The notes under the pieces: generated by a model | What the model was told of the DNA's origin: nothing | Seen by the model: only the letters and a program-made list of their open reading frames with translations | Database searches by the model: none | Translations under genes and position numbers: made by a program | Assembly (NCBI GenBank): GCA_965197405.1 | Contig: OZ240206.1 | Coordinates: forward strand, 2,542,001 to 2,606,000 | DNA: 64,000 nucleotides | Origin: G965197405 sp965197405 | GTDB taxonomy: Bacteria > Chloroflexota > Dehalococcoidia > Lucifugimonadales > JAGWBF01 | Direction of reading: 5' to 3' | Shown: positions 51,037-57,860 of the stretch, one piece after another | How positions within the stretch are numbered: position 1 is the first letter of the stretch | How the letters are laid out: every line of letters begins with the position of its first letter

Positions 51037-51465
51037 ATGGACTGGGTAAAAGTGGAAAGCACCCATAACCTCCAGCAGGTAATCACCACCGACCATCACT
51101 CCCTCGTCGCCGACGATTCTCACTTCGGCGGCGATGACCTTGGCCCCAGCCCCTACGAGCTTGTCCTTGCGGCCCTGGGTTCCTGAACTTCCATGACCCT
51201 CCTCCTCTATGCGCGGAGGAAGGAATGGCCCCTGGACGGGGTCACGGTGGAGCTAGTCCTGGATAAGGTTCTCGCGCGGGACTACGAGGAACGCGACGAG
51301 AGCGACAACACCATGATAAACCTGATTCGCCGCAACATAACCCTGAAAGGCGACCTGGACCAGGAGCAGAGGGAGCGGCTGATGTCAATATCCCGGCGCT
51401 GCCCGGTGCACCTCCTGCTGACGGAAAGCCCCAAAATCCTCGATGAGATGAAGGCTGCGGGCTAG
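51037..51465 (+). CDS. OsmC family protein, probable selenoprotein (in-frame TGA at the catalytic Cys)
   Basis: Read from ATG 51037 (AGGAG 6 bases upstream), the frame encodes 142 residues, the normal OsmC length, if TGA at 51184-51186 is read as residue 50. The flanking text is LGPSPYELVLAALGS-[TGA]-TSMTLLLYARRKEWPL. In OsmC/YhfA proteins this position is the peroxidatic Cys of the GSCTSMT motif. The second conserved Cys is kept in RRCPVHLLL near 121-129. A hairpin CCTCC-9-base loop-GGAGG lies at 51201-51219, 14 bases after the TGA, suitable for a bacterial SECIS. The expected role is reduction of organic hydroperoxides. The alternative is a point mutation or sequencing error giving a pseudogene with a translated 3' remnant from 51193. 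Confidence 0.8.
51187..51226 (+). promoter_or_regulatory. Candidate bacterial SECIS element
   Basis: Directly after the TGA codon, CCTCC (51201-51205) pairs with GGAGG (51215-51219) around the loop TCTATGCGC. Additional pairing of CTTC (51188-51191) with GAAG just after the stem can lengthen it. The loop centre is about 24 bases from the TGA, within the known range for bacterial SECIS hairpins. Confidence 0.5.
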
Positions 51466-51536
51466 CAGGCCCAATCATTTCCACAAGACGGGCCTGCCAA
51501 AATCGAGCTAGGACTCGTTTGTTGACGGCTGCTCCA

Positions 51537-51887
51537 TCAGTCCACGTACTCGGTGGTGGGGTTGTCCGTGGGGAAGATGGTGTATACCCTGGCATCCGCG
51601 CCGGACTCATTCACCAGACGGTGGGGCGTTTCCGGTGGAGCTAGCAGAGTGTCGCCGGGAGCGGCGTTGTGGGACTCGTCGCCCACGATCATCTGCAAGC
51701 TGCCCTCCATCAATATGATGGTCTCGTCGGTGGGGTGGGTGTGCAAGCGCAGCGCTGCTCCGTTGTGCATCACCAACTCGCCTATTGTAAGGGACTCGGC
51801 GCCCGTGTCCTTGGTCACAAATCGGCGCGCCTCCCTGCCATCCGTGGGTTCCAGTGGAGGCTCGGTCCGGTGGTCAATTATGGGCAT
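51537..51887 (-). CDS. Cupin domain-containing protein
   Basis: 116 residues, one small beta-barrel cupin. The metal motif RLHTHPTDETIILMEGSLQM near 48-67 gives His-X-His and Glu ligands, and PPETPHRLVNES near 84-95 gives the last His. ATG 51887 has GGAGGAG upstream. Function is unassigned; such proteins bind metals or small ligands. It lies 91 bases downstream of the menG-type gene on the same strand. Confidence 0.88.
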   Translation of the reverse strand: MPIIDHRTEPPLEPTDGREARRFVTKDTGAESLTIGELVMHNGAALRLHTHPTDETIILMEGSLQMIVGDESHNAAPGDTLLAPPETPHRLVNESGADARVYTIFPTDNPTTEYVD

Positions 51888-51978
51888 GGCTCCTCCTTCG
51901 TTTGTCTGCATTTTGCCTATGCTAGGTACGATTCCACCAGTGGATTTTATTGCCTGGGACCGTCGTTGGCAAGGGGGG

Positions 51979-52704
51979 CTATGGGTCCGTGGGCTTTGTG
52001 CCCCAGTGCACCGCCACAGCGCCGAGGGCCATTCTCGTGTAGCCCACCCCCTCGAGGCCTACCTCCTCGAAAAGTCGAGCGAGGGCGTCCACGGACAGAA
52101 ACTTGTCCACCGACTGGGGGAGGTAAGTATAAGCCGGCCTGTCCCTGGCGATAAGCTGCCCCATCAGCGGCACAACCTGATGAAAGAAAAGGCGGAACAC
52201 GGGCACAAGGGGGCCACCTTCAACGCGCATTGACTCCAGGGACGCGACCCTTCCCCCCGGCGCTACCACCCGCACCATCTCCTCCAGGGAGCTTCGCGGC
52301 TCCGGCATGTTGCGCAGGCCCCAACTCGAGGTGGCGCAAGCAAAGGTATCTTCTCGAAAGGGCAACGACAAGGCGTCTCCCACTGTGAACTGCGCTCTGC
52401 CCGCAAGCCCTCTGAGATGGGCCTTGGAGTTGGCCCGGGCGACCATCTCCGGGAGAAGGTCGAGGCCCACCACCATTTTTATACCCTTGCACCTGGCCAG
52501 CGTGAAGGCCAGGTCTCCCGTGCCCGTGGCCACGTCCAGCGCCACCCCTTCCAGTCCTTGAGTGGCTGCCCGCGCGGCTACCTTGCGCCATCTGTGGTGC
52601 ATCCCAGCCGTCATCATTGTGTTCATAAGGTCATAGCGGGGAGCGATGCGCGCGAACAGGTCCGCCACGTAGCGGCGCTTGGCCTCGTCTTGCATCTCAA
52701 CCAT
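51979..52704 (-). CDS. menG: Demethylmenaquinone methyltransferase (UbiE/MenG family)
   Basis: 241-residue class I SAM methyltransferase. FARIAPRYDLMNTMMTAGMH near 17-36 and the SAM site VALDVATGTGDLAF near 53-66, then SWGLRNMPEPRSSLEEMVRV near 130-149, are typical. It carries out the last methylation of menaquinone. It starts 2 bases after the ubiX stop. It consumes SAM, the product of metK in this window. Confidence 0.93.
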   Translation of the reverse strand: MVEMQDEAKRRYVADLFARIAPRYDLMNTMMTAGMHHRWRKVAARAATQGLEGVALDVATGTGDLAFTLARCKGIKMVVGLDLLPEMVARANSKAHLRGLAGRAQFTVGDALSLPFREDTFACATSSWGLRNMPEPRSSLEEMVRVVAPGGRVASLESMRVEGGPLVPVFRLFFHQVVPLMGQLIARDRPAYTYLPQSVDKFLSVDALARLFEEVGLEGVGYTRMALGAVAVHWGTKPTDP

Positions 52705-52706
52705 GT

Positions 52707-53297
52707 CTACCCATCCCCGGGTCCCCTGTACTGGTATCTCTCATCCAGGCTCTCGTCAATCTCCAGGGCTACCAGAATCCTTCCCACAACGAAGCGTACT
52801 ATATCCTGGACGCTGTCAGGCTTCAGATAGAAGGCCGGCTCCGGTGGCAGCACCACCACGCCCATTCGTGCGAGGGCCAGCATGTTGTCCAGGTGCACCG
52901 CATGAAGGGGCGTCTCCCTGGGCACTACCACCAGCTTGCGCCTCTCCTTCAGGCAGACATCGGCCGCTCTCAGGAGAAGGTTGCTGGCCAGGCCGTGGGC
53001 CATAGAGGCGATGCTGCCCATGCTGCACGGCACTACCACCATGCCACGGGTCGGATAAGTCCCGCTGGCGATGGGAGCCTTCATGTCGCCGACGGGGTAG
53101 TGGGTAAAATGGGGGTGCTCGCGCCAACGGGCCAGGGTCTCATTGAAGGGGCCGTCCATCTCCTCCTGCCAGACCAGCCTCGCATCGTTGGAGCAGACCA
53201 GGACTACGGGAACCTCTCGCAGCAGCAGTTCATCCACCGTCTCCTTCGCGAGAATGGAGCCGCTGGCCCCTGAAATCCCTACGACTACAGGCTTCAA
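52707..53297 (-). CDS. ubiX: UbiX family flavin prenyltransferase
   Basis: 196 residues. VGISGASGSILAKE near 5-18 is the flavin phosphate loop, VPCSMGSIASMAHGLASNLL near 91-110 and VPRETPLHAVHLDNML near 124-139 are the catalytic blocks. It makes prenylated FMN, the cofactor needed by the UbiD decarboxylase encoded at 54583-56037. Together with UbiA and MenG it fits the late futalosine menaquinone route. Confidence 0.94.
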   Translation of the reverse strand: MKPVVVGISGASGSILAKETVDELLLREVPVVLVCSNDARLVWQEEMDGPFNETLARWREHPHFTHYPVGDMKAPIASGTYPTRGMVVVPCSMGSIASMAHGLASNLLLRAADVCLKERRKLVVVPRETPLHAVHLDNMLALARMGVVVLPPEPAFYLKPDSVQDIVRFVVGRILVALEIDESLDERYQYRGPGDG

Positions 53298-53396
53298 GGT
53301 CTTTCATCCGGGGCAGTATATTGGCCCGCCCGGAGGCCGGCTTTTCCCGAAGTCCCCCATAATATCAAGGTGTGGGCCTCCTAATAACAGGGTTAT

Positions 53397-53572
53397 TCAA
53401 TTGTCACCCCCTGTTCAAGCCAGGGGCAGGCTCCGAGCGGAGCGAGGGGTCTAAAGTCCTGGCTGACCGTACTGTTGTTCTGGCCGGTAATGCCTTGATT
53501 CCGGTTTTTGTTAGGCGCCATTTTGAATTCCTCACTCCGCTTCGCTCCGTTCGGAATGACACGCGCCGGGGG
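53397..53572. repeat. Intergenic hairpin repeat, family 1 (copy H, insert subfamily)
   Basis: ATTGTCACCCCCTGTTCAAG, CCAGGGGCAGGCTCCGAGCG, GAGCGAGGGGTCTAAAGTCC on the left and TTTGAATTCCTCACTCCGCT, TCGCTCCGTTCGGAATGAC on the right. It occupies the 336-base gap between ubiX and ubiA and so splits the menaquinone genes. Nothing else is recognised there. Confidence 0.85.
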
Positions 53573-53633
53573 CCTGCCTGTCGCAAGCAGATATGCGTTC
53601 ACCTAACATCGAGAATTGAACAGCCCTGCCTCC

Positions 53634-54524
53634 TCATAACACGACTGCCAGAGCAACGAACAGGAGAAGCTCTAATGATATATAGCTATTTATGGTAAAA
53701 AAAGCCAGCTGCAACTTCGACAGGTCATGGGGTCTCACGAGGGTGTGCTCATAGGCTAGAAGCGCCGAGCCGATGGCCCATCCGATGTAGTAGAAGTACC
53801 CCAGCCCCATCCAGATTCCCAGGGCCAGGAGAGCGGCGGCGGTGAGGAGGTGCATGGCCCTGTACCACCAGAAGGCCGCCTCTACGCCAAACCGCCGGGG
53901 TATGGAGTGGACGCCATATTTGGCGTCGAAGTCGTAGTCCTGGCAGGCATATACTATGTCGAACCCGCCAATCCACATTGCCACGGCGAAGGCCAGGATA
54001 ACGGCTTGAGGATCGAGGCTGCCGGTCACTCCTATCCATGCCCCGGCAGGGGCGATGGCATCAGCCCACCCCAGGACGAAGTGGGTAGTCCATGTGTGAT
54101 ACTTGGCGTAGGAGTAGGCTACCACGTAGACAGCTGCCACGGGCGCCAGTATGAGGGCGAGGGTGTTTAGCTGGGAGGCTGCGAAGAGAAAGACCCCTGC
54201 GGACACCAGCATCAGCAGGCCCATCTCCCACGGTTTGAGCAGTCCCTTTGGCAGGTGCCGGTTGGCCGTTCTGGGGTTGGCGGCGTCCTCCCTGAAGTGG
54301 ATGAGGCGGTTGGAGGACATGGCAAGCGTGCGCGCCCCCACCATGGCGACCGTTATCCAGATGAACTGGGAGAGGGTGGGCAGCCCGTCTGCCGCCAGGA
54401 ACATCCCGATGTAGGCGAAGGGCAGGGCGAAAAGGGTGTGCTCAAAGCGCACGGATTCCAGGATGAGGGGGCCTCGTCCCAGGACCGCCTTTGTTCCCTG
54501 CCACTGTATCCGAGCGTTTGGCAT
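53634..54524 (-). CDS. UbiA family prenyltransferase (menaquinone route)
   Basis: 296 residues with eight or nine membrane segments. The second Asp motif CQDYDFDAKYGVHSIPRRFG near 176-195 is intact. The first motif reads SSNRLIHFREDAANPRTANR near 70-89, where the usual NRxxD has His in place of Asp; the second Asp (ED) is present. It would attach the polyprenyl tail to a naphthoate in the MqnP-type step. It lies 58 bases after ubiD on the same strand. Confidence 0.9.
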   Translation of the reverse strand: MPNARIQWQGTKAVLGRGPLILESVRFEHTLFALPFAYIGMFLAADGLPTLSQFIWITVAMVGARTLAMSSNRLIHFREDAANPRTANRHLPKGLLKPWEMGLLMLVSAGVFLFAASQLNTLALILAPVAAVYVVAYSYAKYHTWTTHFVLGWADAIAPAGAWIGVTGSLDPQAVILAFAVAMWIGGFDIVYACQDYDFDAKYGVHSIPRRFGVEAAFWWYRAMHLLTAAALLALGIWMGLGYFYYIGWAIGSALLAYEHTLVRPHDLSKLQLAFFTINSYISLELLLFVALAVVL

Positions 54525-54582
54525 TCAGTCGTACATCCCTAGACGGCATGGGTCGGACGTGCTGCTCTGCCCATGCCCCTCC

Positions 54583-56037
54583 CTACAGCCCGTACTCGGC
54601 CCATTTGCCGTCCACCAGCGCCACTACCTCCGGGCTCATAACTATATCCGGCGGCCACTCGCGCTGGCGGCCCTCCATCGGGCCTTTGGCGGTGGCATCT
54701 ATGCCCATTTTGCTGCCGAACTTGGGAGTAGGGGACGAGTGGTCCAGGTCGTCCAGAGGCCCGCTGGCGAACAGCATGTCCTGGGCGGGGTCAATGTTGT
54801 TGCTCACCCGCCACGTCACCTCGGAAGGGTCGTGGACGTTGACGAAATGGTCCACGACGATGATGGTCTTCGCCAGGGACATGAGGCCCATGCCCCACAG
54901 CCCGTACATTACCTTACGCGCCTGGCCGGGGTACTCCTTCTTGATGGAGACGATGACCAGGTTGTGAAACACACCCTCGGCGGGCATGTTTATGTCCACC
55001 ACCTCCGGGAGGACCATCTGAATGATGGGCAGGAACACCCGCTCGGTGACCTTGCCCATGTAGTAGTCCTCCATCGGGGGCCGCCCCACGATGATGGTAG
55101 GGTAGATGGGGTTTCTGCGGTGGGTTATGCACGTCACATGAAATACGGGGTACATATCAGGCATTGAGTAGTATCCCGTATGGTCTCCAAATGGCCCTTC
55201 CAGCGTCTCCTCTCCGGGGACCACATAGCCTTCGATAATCATCTCCGCGTGGGCTGGGACCTCCAGGTCAACGGTCTTGCCTTTGACCAGCTCCACTCCC
55301 TCCTGGCGAATGAACCCCGCCACCATCAGTTCGCTCATATCCGGTGGAAGGGGGGCCGAGCCTGTCCAGATGGTTGCGGGGTCGCCCCCCAGGGCCACGG
55401 CAACGTCGAGGCGCTCCTGCCTCATCTCACCGCTGACCCGGTAGTGGTGTGCTCCCACTTTATGGGTCTGCCAGTGCATGGCGGCGGTGCGGGCGTCGAA
55501 GACCTGTATGCGGTACATGCCCAGGTTGAGGGTCCCAGTCTGCGGGTCGCGGCTGATAACCAGGGGCAGGGTTATATAGCGGCCACCGTCCAGGGGCCAG
55601 CACTTGAGGATTGGGTACTTGTTCAGGTCCACGTCTTCCCCGGTGATTACCACCTCCTGGCAGGGGGCGTTTTTCACCAGCTTGGTCTGAAAGGAGGCCA
55701 TCTTCATCAGTTGCCCCAGGGTCCGCACCTTCTCCATAACGCCCTGGGGAGGCCCCTGCATGAGACCTAGAAGCTTGTTCACCCGCTCTACTAGGTCGTC
55801 CAGACGCTCGGCGCCCAAGGCCCAGGCCATCCGCTTTTCCGTCCCAAACATGTTTATCAGAACGGGTATGTCGTAGCCCTCCACGTTCTCGAAGAGCAAA
55901 GCAGGCCCGCCCCTCTTCACCACCCGGTCGCAAATCTCCGCTATCTCCAACTCGCAGCTGACAGGGGCCTTTATCCTCTTTAGCTCTCCCCTGTCTTCGA
56001 GGAAGTTAATGAATTCCCGGAGGTCCTTGAAGCTCAT
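54583..56037 (-). CDS. UbiD family decarboxylase
   Basis: 484 residues. It has FINFLEDRGELKRIKAPVS near 10-28, the prFMN/metal region with NLGMYRIQVFDARTAAMHW near 165-183, and EETLEGPFGDHTGYYSMPD near 274-292 carrying the conserved Glu of the E-R-E set. It decarboxylates the menaquinone precursor using prenyl-FMN from UbiX. ATG 56037 was chosen because AAAAGGGGATG lies upstream. Confidence 0.93.
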   Translation of the reverse strand: MSFKDLREFINFLEDRGELKRIKAPVSCELEIAEICDRVVKRGGPALLFENVEGYDIPVLINMFGTEKRMAWALGAERLDDLVERVNKLLGLMQGPPQGVMEKVRTLGQLMKMASFQTKLVKNAPCQEVVITGEDVDLNKYPILKCWPLDGGRYITLPLVISRDPQTGTLNLGMYRIQVFDARTAAMHWQTHKVGAHHYRVSGEMRQERLDVAVALGGDPATIWTGSAPLPPDMSELMVAGFIRQEGVELVKGKTVDLEVPAHAEMIIEGYVVPGEETLEGPFGDHTGYYSMPDMYPVFHVTCITHRRNPIYPTIIVGRPPMEDYYMGKVTERVFLPIIQMVLPEVVDINMPAEGVFHNLVIVSIKKEYPGQARKVMYGLWGMGLMSLAKTIIVVDHFVNVHDPSEVTWRVSNNIDPAQDMLFASGPLDDLDHSSPTPKFGSKMGIDATAKGPMEGRQREWPPDIVMSPEVVALVDGKWAEYGL

Positions 56038-56148
56038 AGCGCCATCCCCTTTTGCCCCCGCATCGGGATACGGCGACCCCGATTGGGCAAGTATACATGC
56101 AGGGACCATACTCCGGGCAGGAGAGATGTGGACCGGGCTGCTGGCCTA

Positions 56149-56179
56149 ATTGTAAGCAGGGCCTTCACGCCCGTGTCAA
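56149..56179 (-). promoter_or_regulatory. Possible promoter of the ubiD-ubiA operon
   Basis: On the minus strand TTGACA (56179-56174) is followed after 19 bases by TACAAT (56154-56149). It would give a leader of roughly 105 bases before the ubiD start. The spacer is on the long side. Confidence 0.5.
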
Positions 56180-56244
56180 GAGCGCAGAGGGTTGGAGGGG
56201 TAGTGAAGAACAAGGGGTGAGGGACCGTGAATGGCAATCGAAGA

Positions 56245-56278
56245 GCGAAGGCCCTCGGACATGTCCGAGGGCCTTCGC
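56245..56278 (-). terminator. 34-bp perfect palindrome, likely terminator
   Basis: GCGAAGGCCCTCGGACA is followed at once by its exact reverse complement. The transcript would form a very strong hairpin just after the zinc-ribbon gene stop (56291). Only a short mixed T tract follows on the minus strand, so termination may be partial or factor-aided. Confidence 0.55.
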
Positions 56279-56290
56279 CACGCGGCCTAT

Positions 56291-56596
56291 TTAGAAGCTG
56301 CGAGGGCTGCTGTCTCTCATGCGAGAGAAGCAGTCGCTGCAGTATACGGGCCTGTCGCCACGGGGCCTGAACGGGACCGTGGTTTCGATACCGCACTCGG
56401 CACAGATGACGGGATGTAGCTCCCGCGGCCCCTGGCCATAGGACCTCTGCTGAGACCTTCTGGACTCACGGCAGTTGGGACAGCGCTTGGGCTCGTTGGT
56501 ATACCCTTTGGCGGCGAAGAACTCCTGTTCCCCGACCGTAAAGGTGAAGGCCGAGCCACATTCCACACAGGTAAGAGTCTTGTCGGATAGTGTCAC
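56291..56596 (-). CDS. Zinc-ribbon domain protein
   Basis: 101 residues. Two pairs of CxxC make one or two zinc knuckles: CVEC near 10-13 with CPNC near 39-42, and CAEC near 69-72 with CSDC near 86-89. GEQEFFAAKGYTNEPKRCPN is the family hallmark of a small zinc-ribbon group seen in many anaerobes and Chloroflexota. The C-terminal part is Arg/Ser-rich. No function is known; nucleic-acid or protein binding is likely. Confidence 0.88.
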   Translation of the reverse strand: MTLSDKTLTCVECGSAFTFTVGEQEFFAAKGYTNEPKRCPNCRESRRSQQRSYGQGPRELHPVICAECGIETTVPFRPRGDRPVYCSDCFSRMRDSSPRSF

Positions 56597-56798
56597 TGGA
56601 TAACCTCCCTACTTTACTGTCTGGCTTAGTTGAGGTCATCCAGTGCCAAAGAGTCAGAGCACATTGGTCCGGTAACCTAACTTAATGCCAGTCCTATTAT
56701 ACATCACGCTCGTAGATTTGCAATACTTGGACCGATACTGGCGGTTGGTCCGGCGGAATGGCCGCTCGTGGGAGGGCGGCAGGTCCTCATCAGGGGCC

Positions 56799-57227
56799 TC
56801 ACTGCAGGCCCAATGCCTGGAGTCCGGCGCGGGAGATTGCTTCGTCCTCCTCGCCGGTTGGAAGCCCGGCGACCCCGATGCCTCCCAGAACGGCGTTATC
56901 GCCGGGATTCAGGACCACCACTCCGCCTTGAATAGCTATTAGCATGGGGTCTCCCATATCGGCTACGCTCCTGCCCTGGGCCTTGAGCTGCTCTGCGGAG
57001 ACTCCGGAGTCCATGCCTCTGAGGGCGGCGGTGTAAGCCTTCTTGATGGCGTTCTTGGCGGCAATGGGCCGGCACCCGTTGGTGCGGGCGTATGTGATAA
57101 GATTTCCGGAATCATCCACTATGGCCATGGCGATGGGCCGGCGACTCGGGTCTTTGTTGAAATCCGCAATCATAGCGTCAATGGCCGCCCGGCACTGGTC
57201 AAGTCCGAGCACGAGGCTGTTATACAC
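56799..57227 (-). CDS. Heme-binding/GlcG-HbpS family protein
   Basis: 142 residues of the GlcG/HbpS (DUF336) fold. IAMAIVDDSGNLITYARTNG near 32-51, AIKKAYTAALRGMDSG near 60-75 and GGVVVLNPGDNAVLGGIGVAG near 100-120 are typical. Relatives bind heme or cobalamin, or act as small sensors; no specific ligand can be read. It is divergent from the tRNA-tuf operon. Confidence 0.9.
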   Translation of the reverse strand: MYNSLVLGLDQCRAAIDAMIADFNKDPSRRPIAMAIVDDSGNLITYARTNGCRPIAAKNAIKKAYTAALRGMDSGVSAEQLKAQGRSVADMGDPMLIAIQGGVVVLNPGDNAVLGGIGVAGLPTGEEDEAISRAGLQALGLQ

Positions 57228-57370
57228 GCCGTCACCTCCTGATGGGAAGATTCAGCCCATTATACCCACGCGCCCAAGGCGATGGCAAGGTAAAGACAGG
57301 GGCTCGCCCAATAGGGCCAGGGCCTTTTCAGGGCGTGCTCGTTCTCGGCCTGCCGGGAGTCGCGTCCATA

Positions 57371-57399
57371 TTGACTTTTCTACCCACGCTTCATATACT
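57371..57399 (+). promoter_or_regulatory. Promoter of the tRNA-tuf operon
   Basis: TTGACT at 57371-57376, a 17-base spacer, and TATACT at 57394-57399. It lies 78 bases upstream of the first tRNA. Confidence 0.8.
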
Positions 57400-57423
57400 A
57401 GAGGCGTCAAACGTGCCTCTGTG

Positions 57424-57449
57424 CGTGGCCCCGACCCGTCGGGGCCACG
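57424..57449 (+). other. Strong hairpin in the tRNA-tuf leader
   Basis: CGTGGCCCCGAC-CC-GTCGGGGCCACG is a perfect 12-bp inverted repeat with 2 central bases, about 17 bases after the likely transcription start. It may protect the 5' end, act in processing, or be an operator. Confidence 0.55.
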
Positions 57450-57477
57450 TTGTAGTCTGGCCTTGGCAACCCATCGT

Positions 57478-57550
57478 GCCCCAGTGGCGCAATGGTAGCG
57501 CAACCGATTTGTAATCGGTAGGTTGGTGGGTTCGAATCCCCCCTGGGGCT
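57478..57550 (+). tRNA. tRNA-Thr (anticodon TGT)
   Basis: Acceptor GCCCCAG pairs with CTGGGGC, anticodon stem CCGAT/ATCGG encloses loop TTTGTAA, and the T arm GGTGGGTTCGAATCCCCCC is normal. CCA is not encoded. It is the first of three tRNAs ahead of tuf. Confidence 0.95.
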
Positions 57551-57640
57551 TCTTCGGATTCCCTGGGGTGAATTCCCCAGCGCAATATAGTCCGGGGGAT
57601 ATTGGCTGGAAATTGGGATTGTGTTAAACTGGTAGCGGCA

Positions 57641-57728
57641 GGAGGGGTGGGTGAGTGGCTTAAACCACCAGACTGTAAATCTGGCGCCCGGAAGGGCTTC
57701 GTAGGTTCGAATCCTACCCCCTCCACCA
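57641..57728 (+). tRNA. tRNA-Tyr (anticodon GTA)
   Basis: Class II tRNA with a long variable arm. Acceptor GGAGGGG pairs with CCCCTCC, anticodon loop CTGTAAA, T arm GTAGGTTCGAATCCTAC, and the 3' CCA is encoded (57726-57728). Confidence 0.95.
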
Positions 57729-57759
57729 TAGCGATAATATATTCAGCGAGGAGAGATAG

Positions 57760-57834
57760 GCCCACATAGCTCAGCGGTAGAGCACGTTCTTGGTAAGAAC
57801 GGGGTCGGCGGTTCAATCCCGCCTGTGGGCTCCA
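57760..57834 (+). tRNA. tRNA-Thr (anticodon GGT)
   Basis: Acceptor GCCCACA pairs with TGTGGGC, anticodon stem CGTTC... around loop TTGGTAA, T arm GGCGGTTCAATCCCGCC, with encoded CCA at 57832-57834. It lies 26 bases before the tuf start codon, so it is probably cut from the same transcript. Confidence 0.95.
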
Positions 57835-57860
57835 GCATAAGTCAAAGGGAGGAAGCTAAT

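Noticed and set aside
51193..51465. A free-standing 90-residue OsmC fragment starting at 51193
   Set aside because: It would begin just after the catalytic position and lack the N-terminal half. The upstream frame with its own ribosome site matches the missing half, so one gene with TGA as Sec is preferred.
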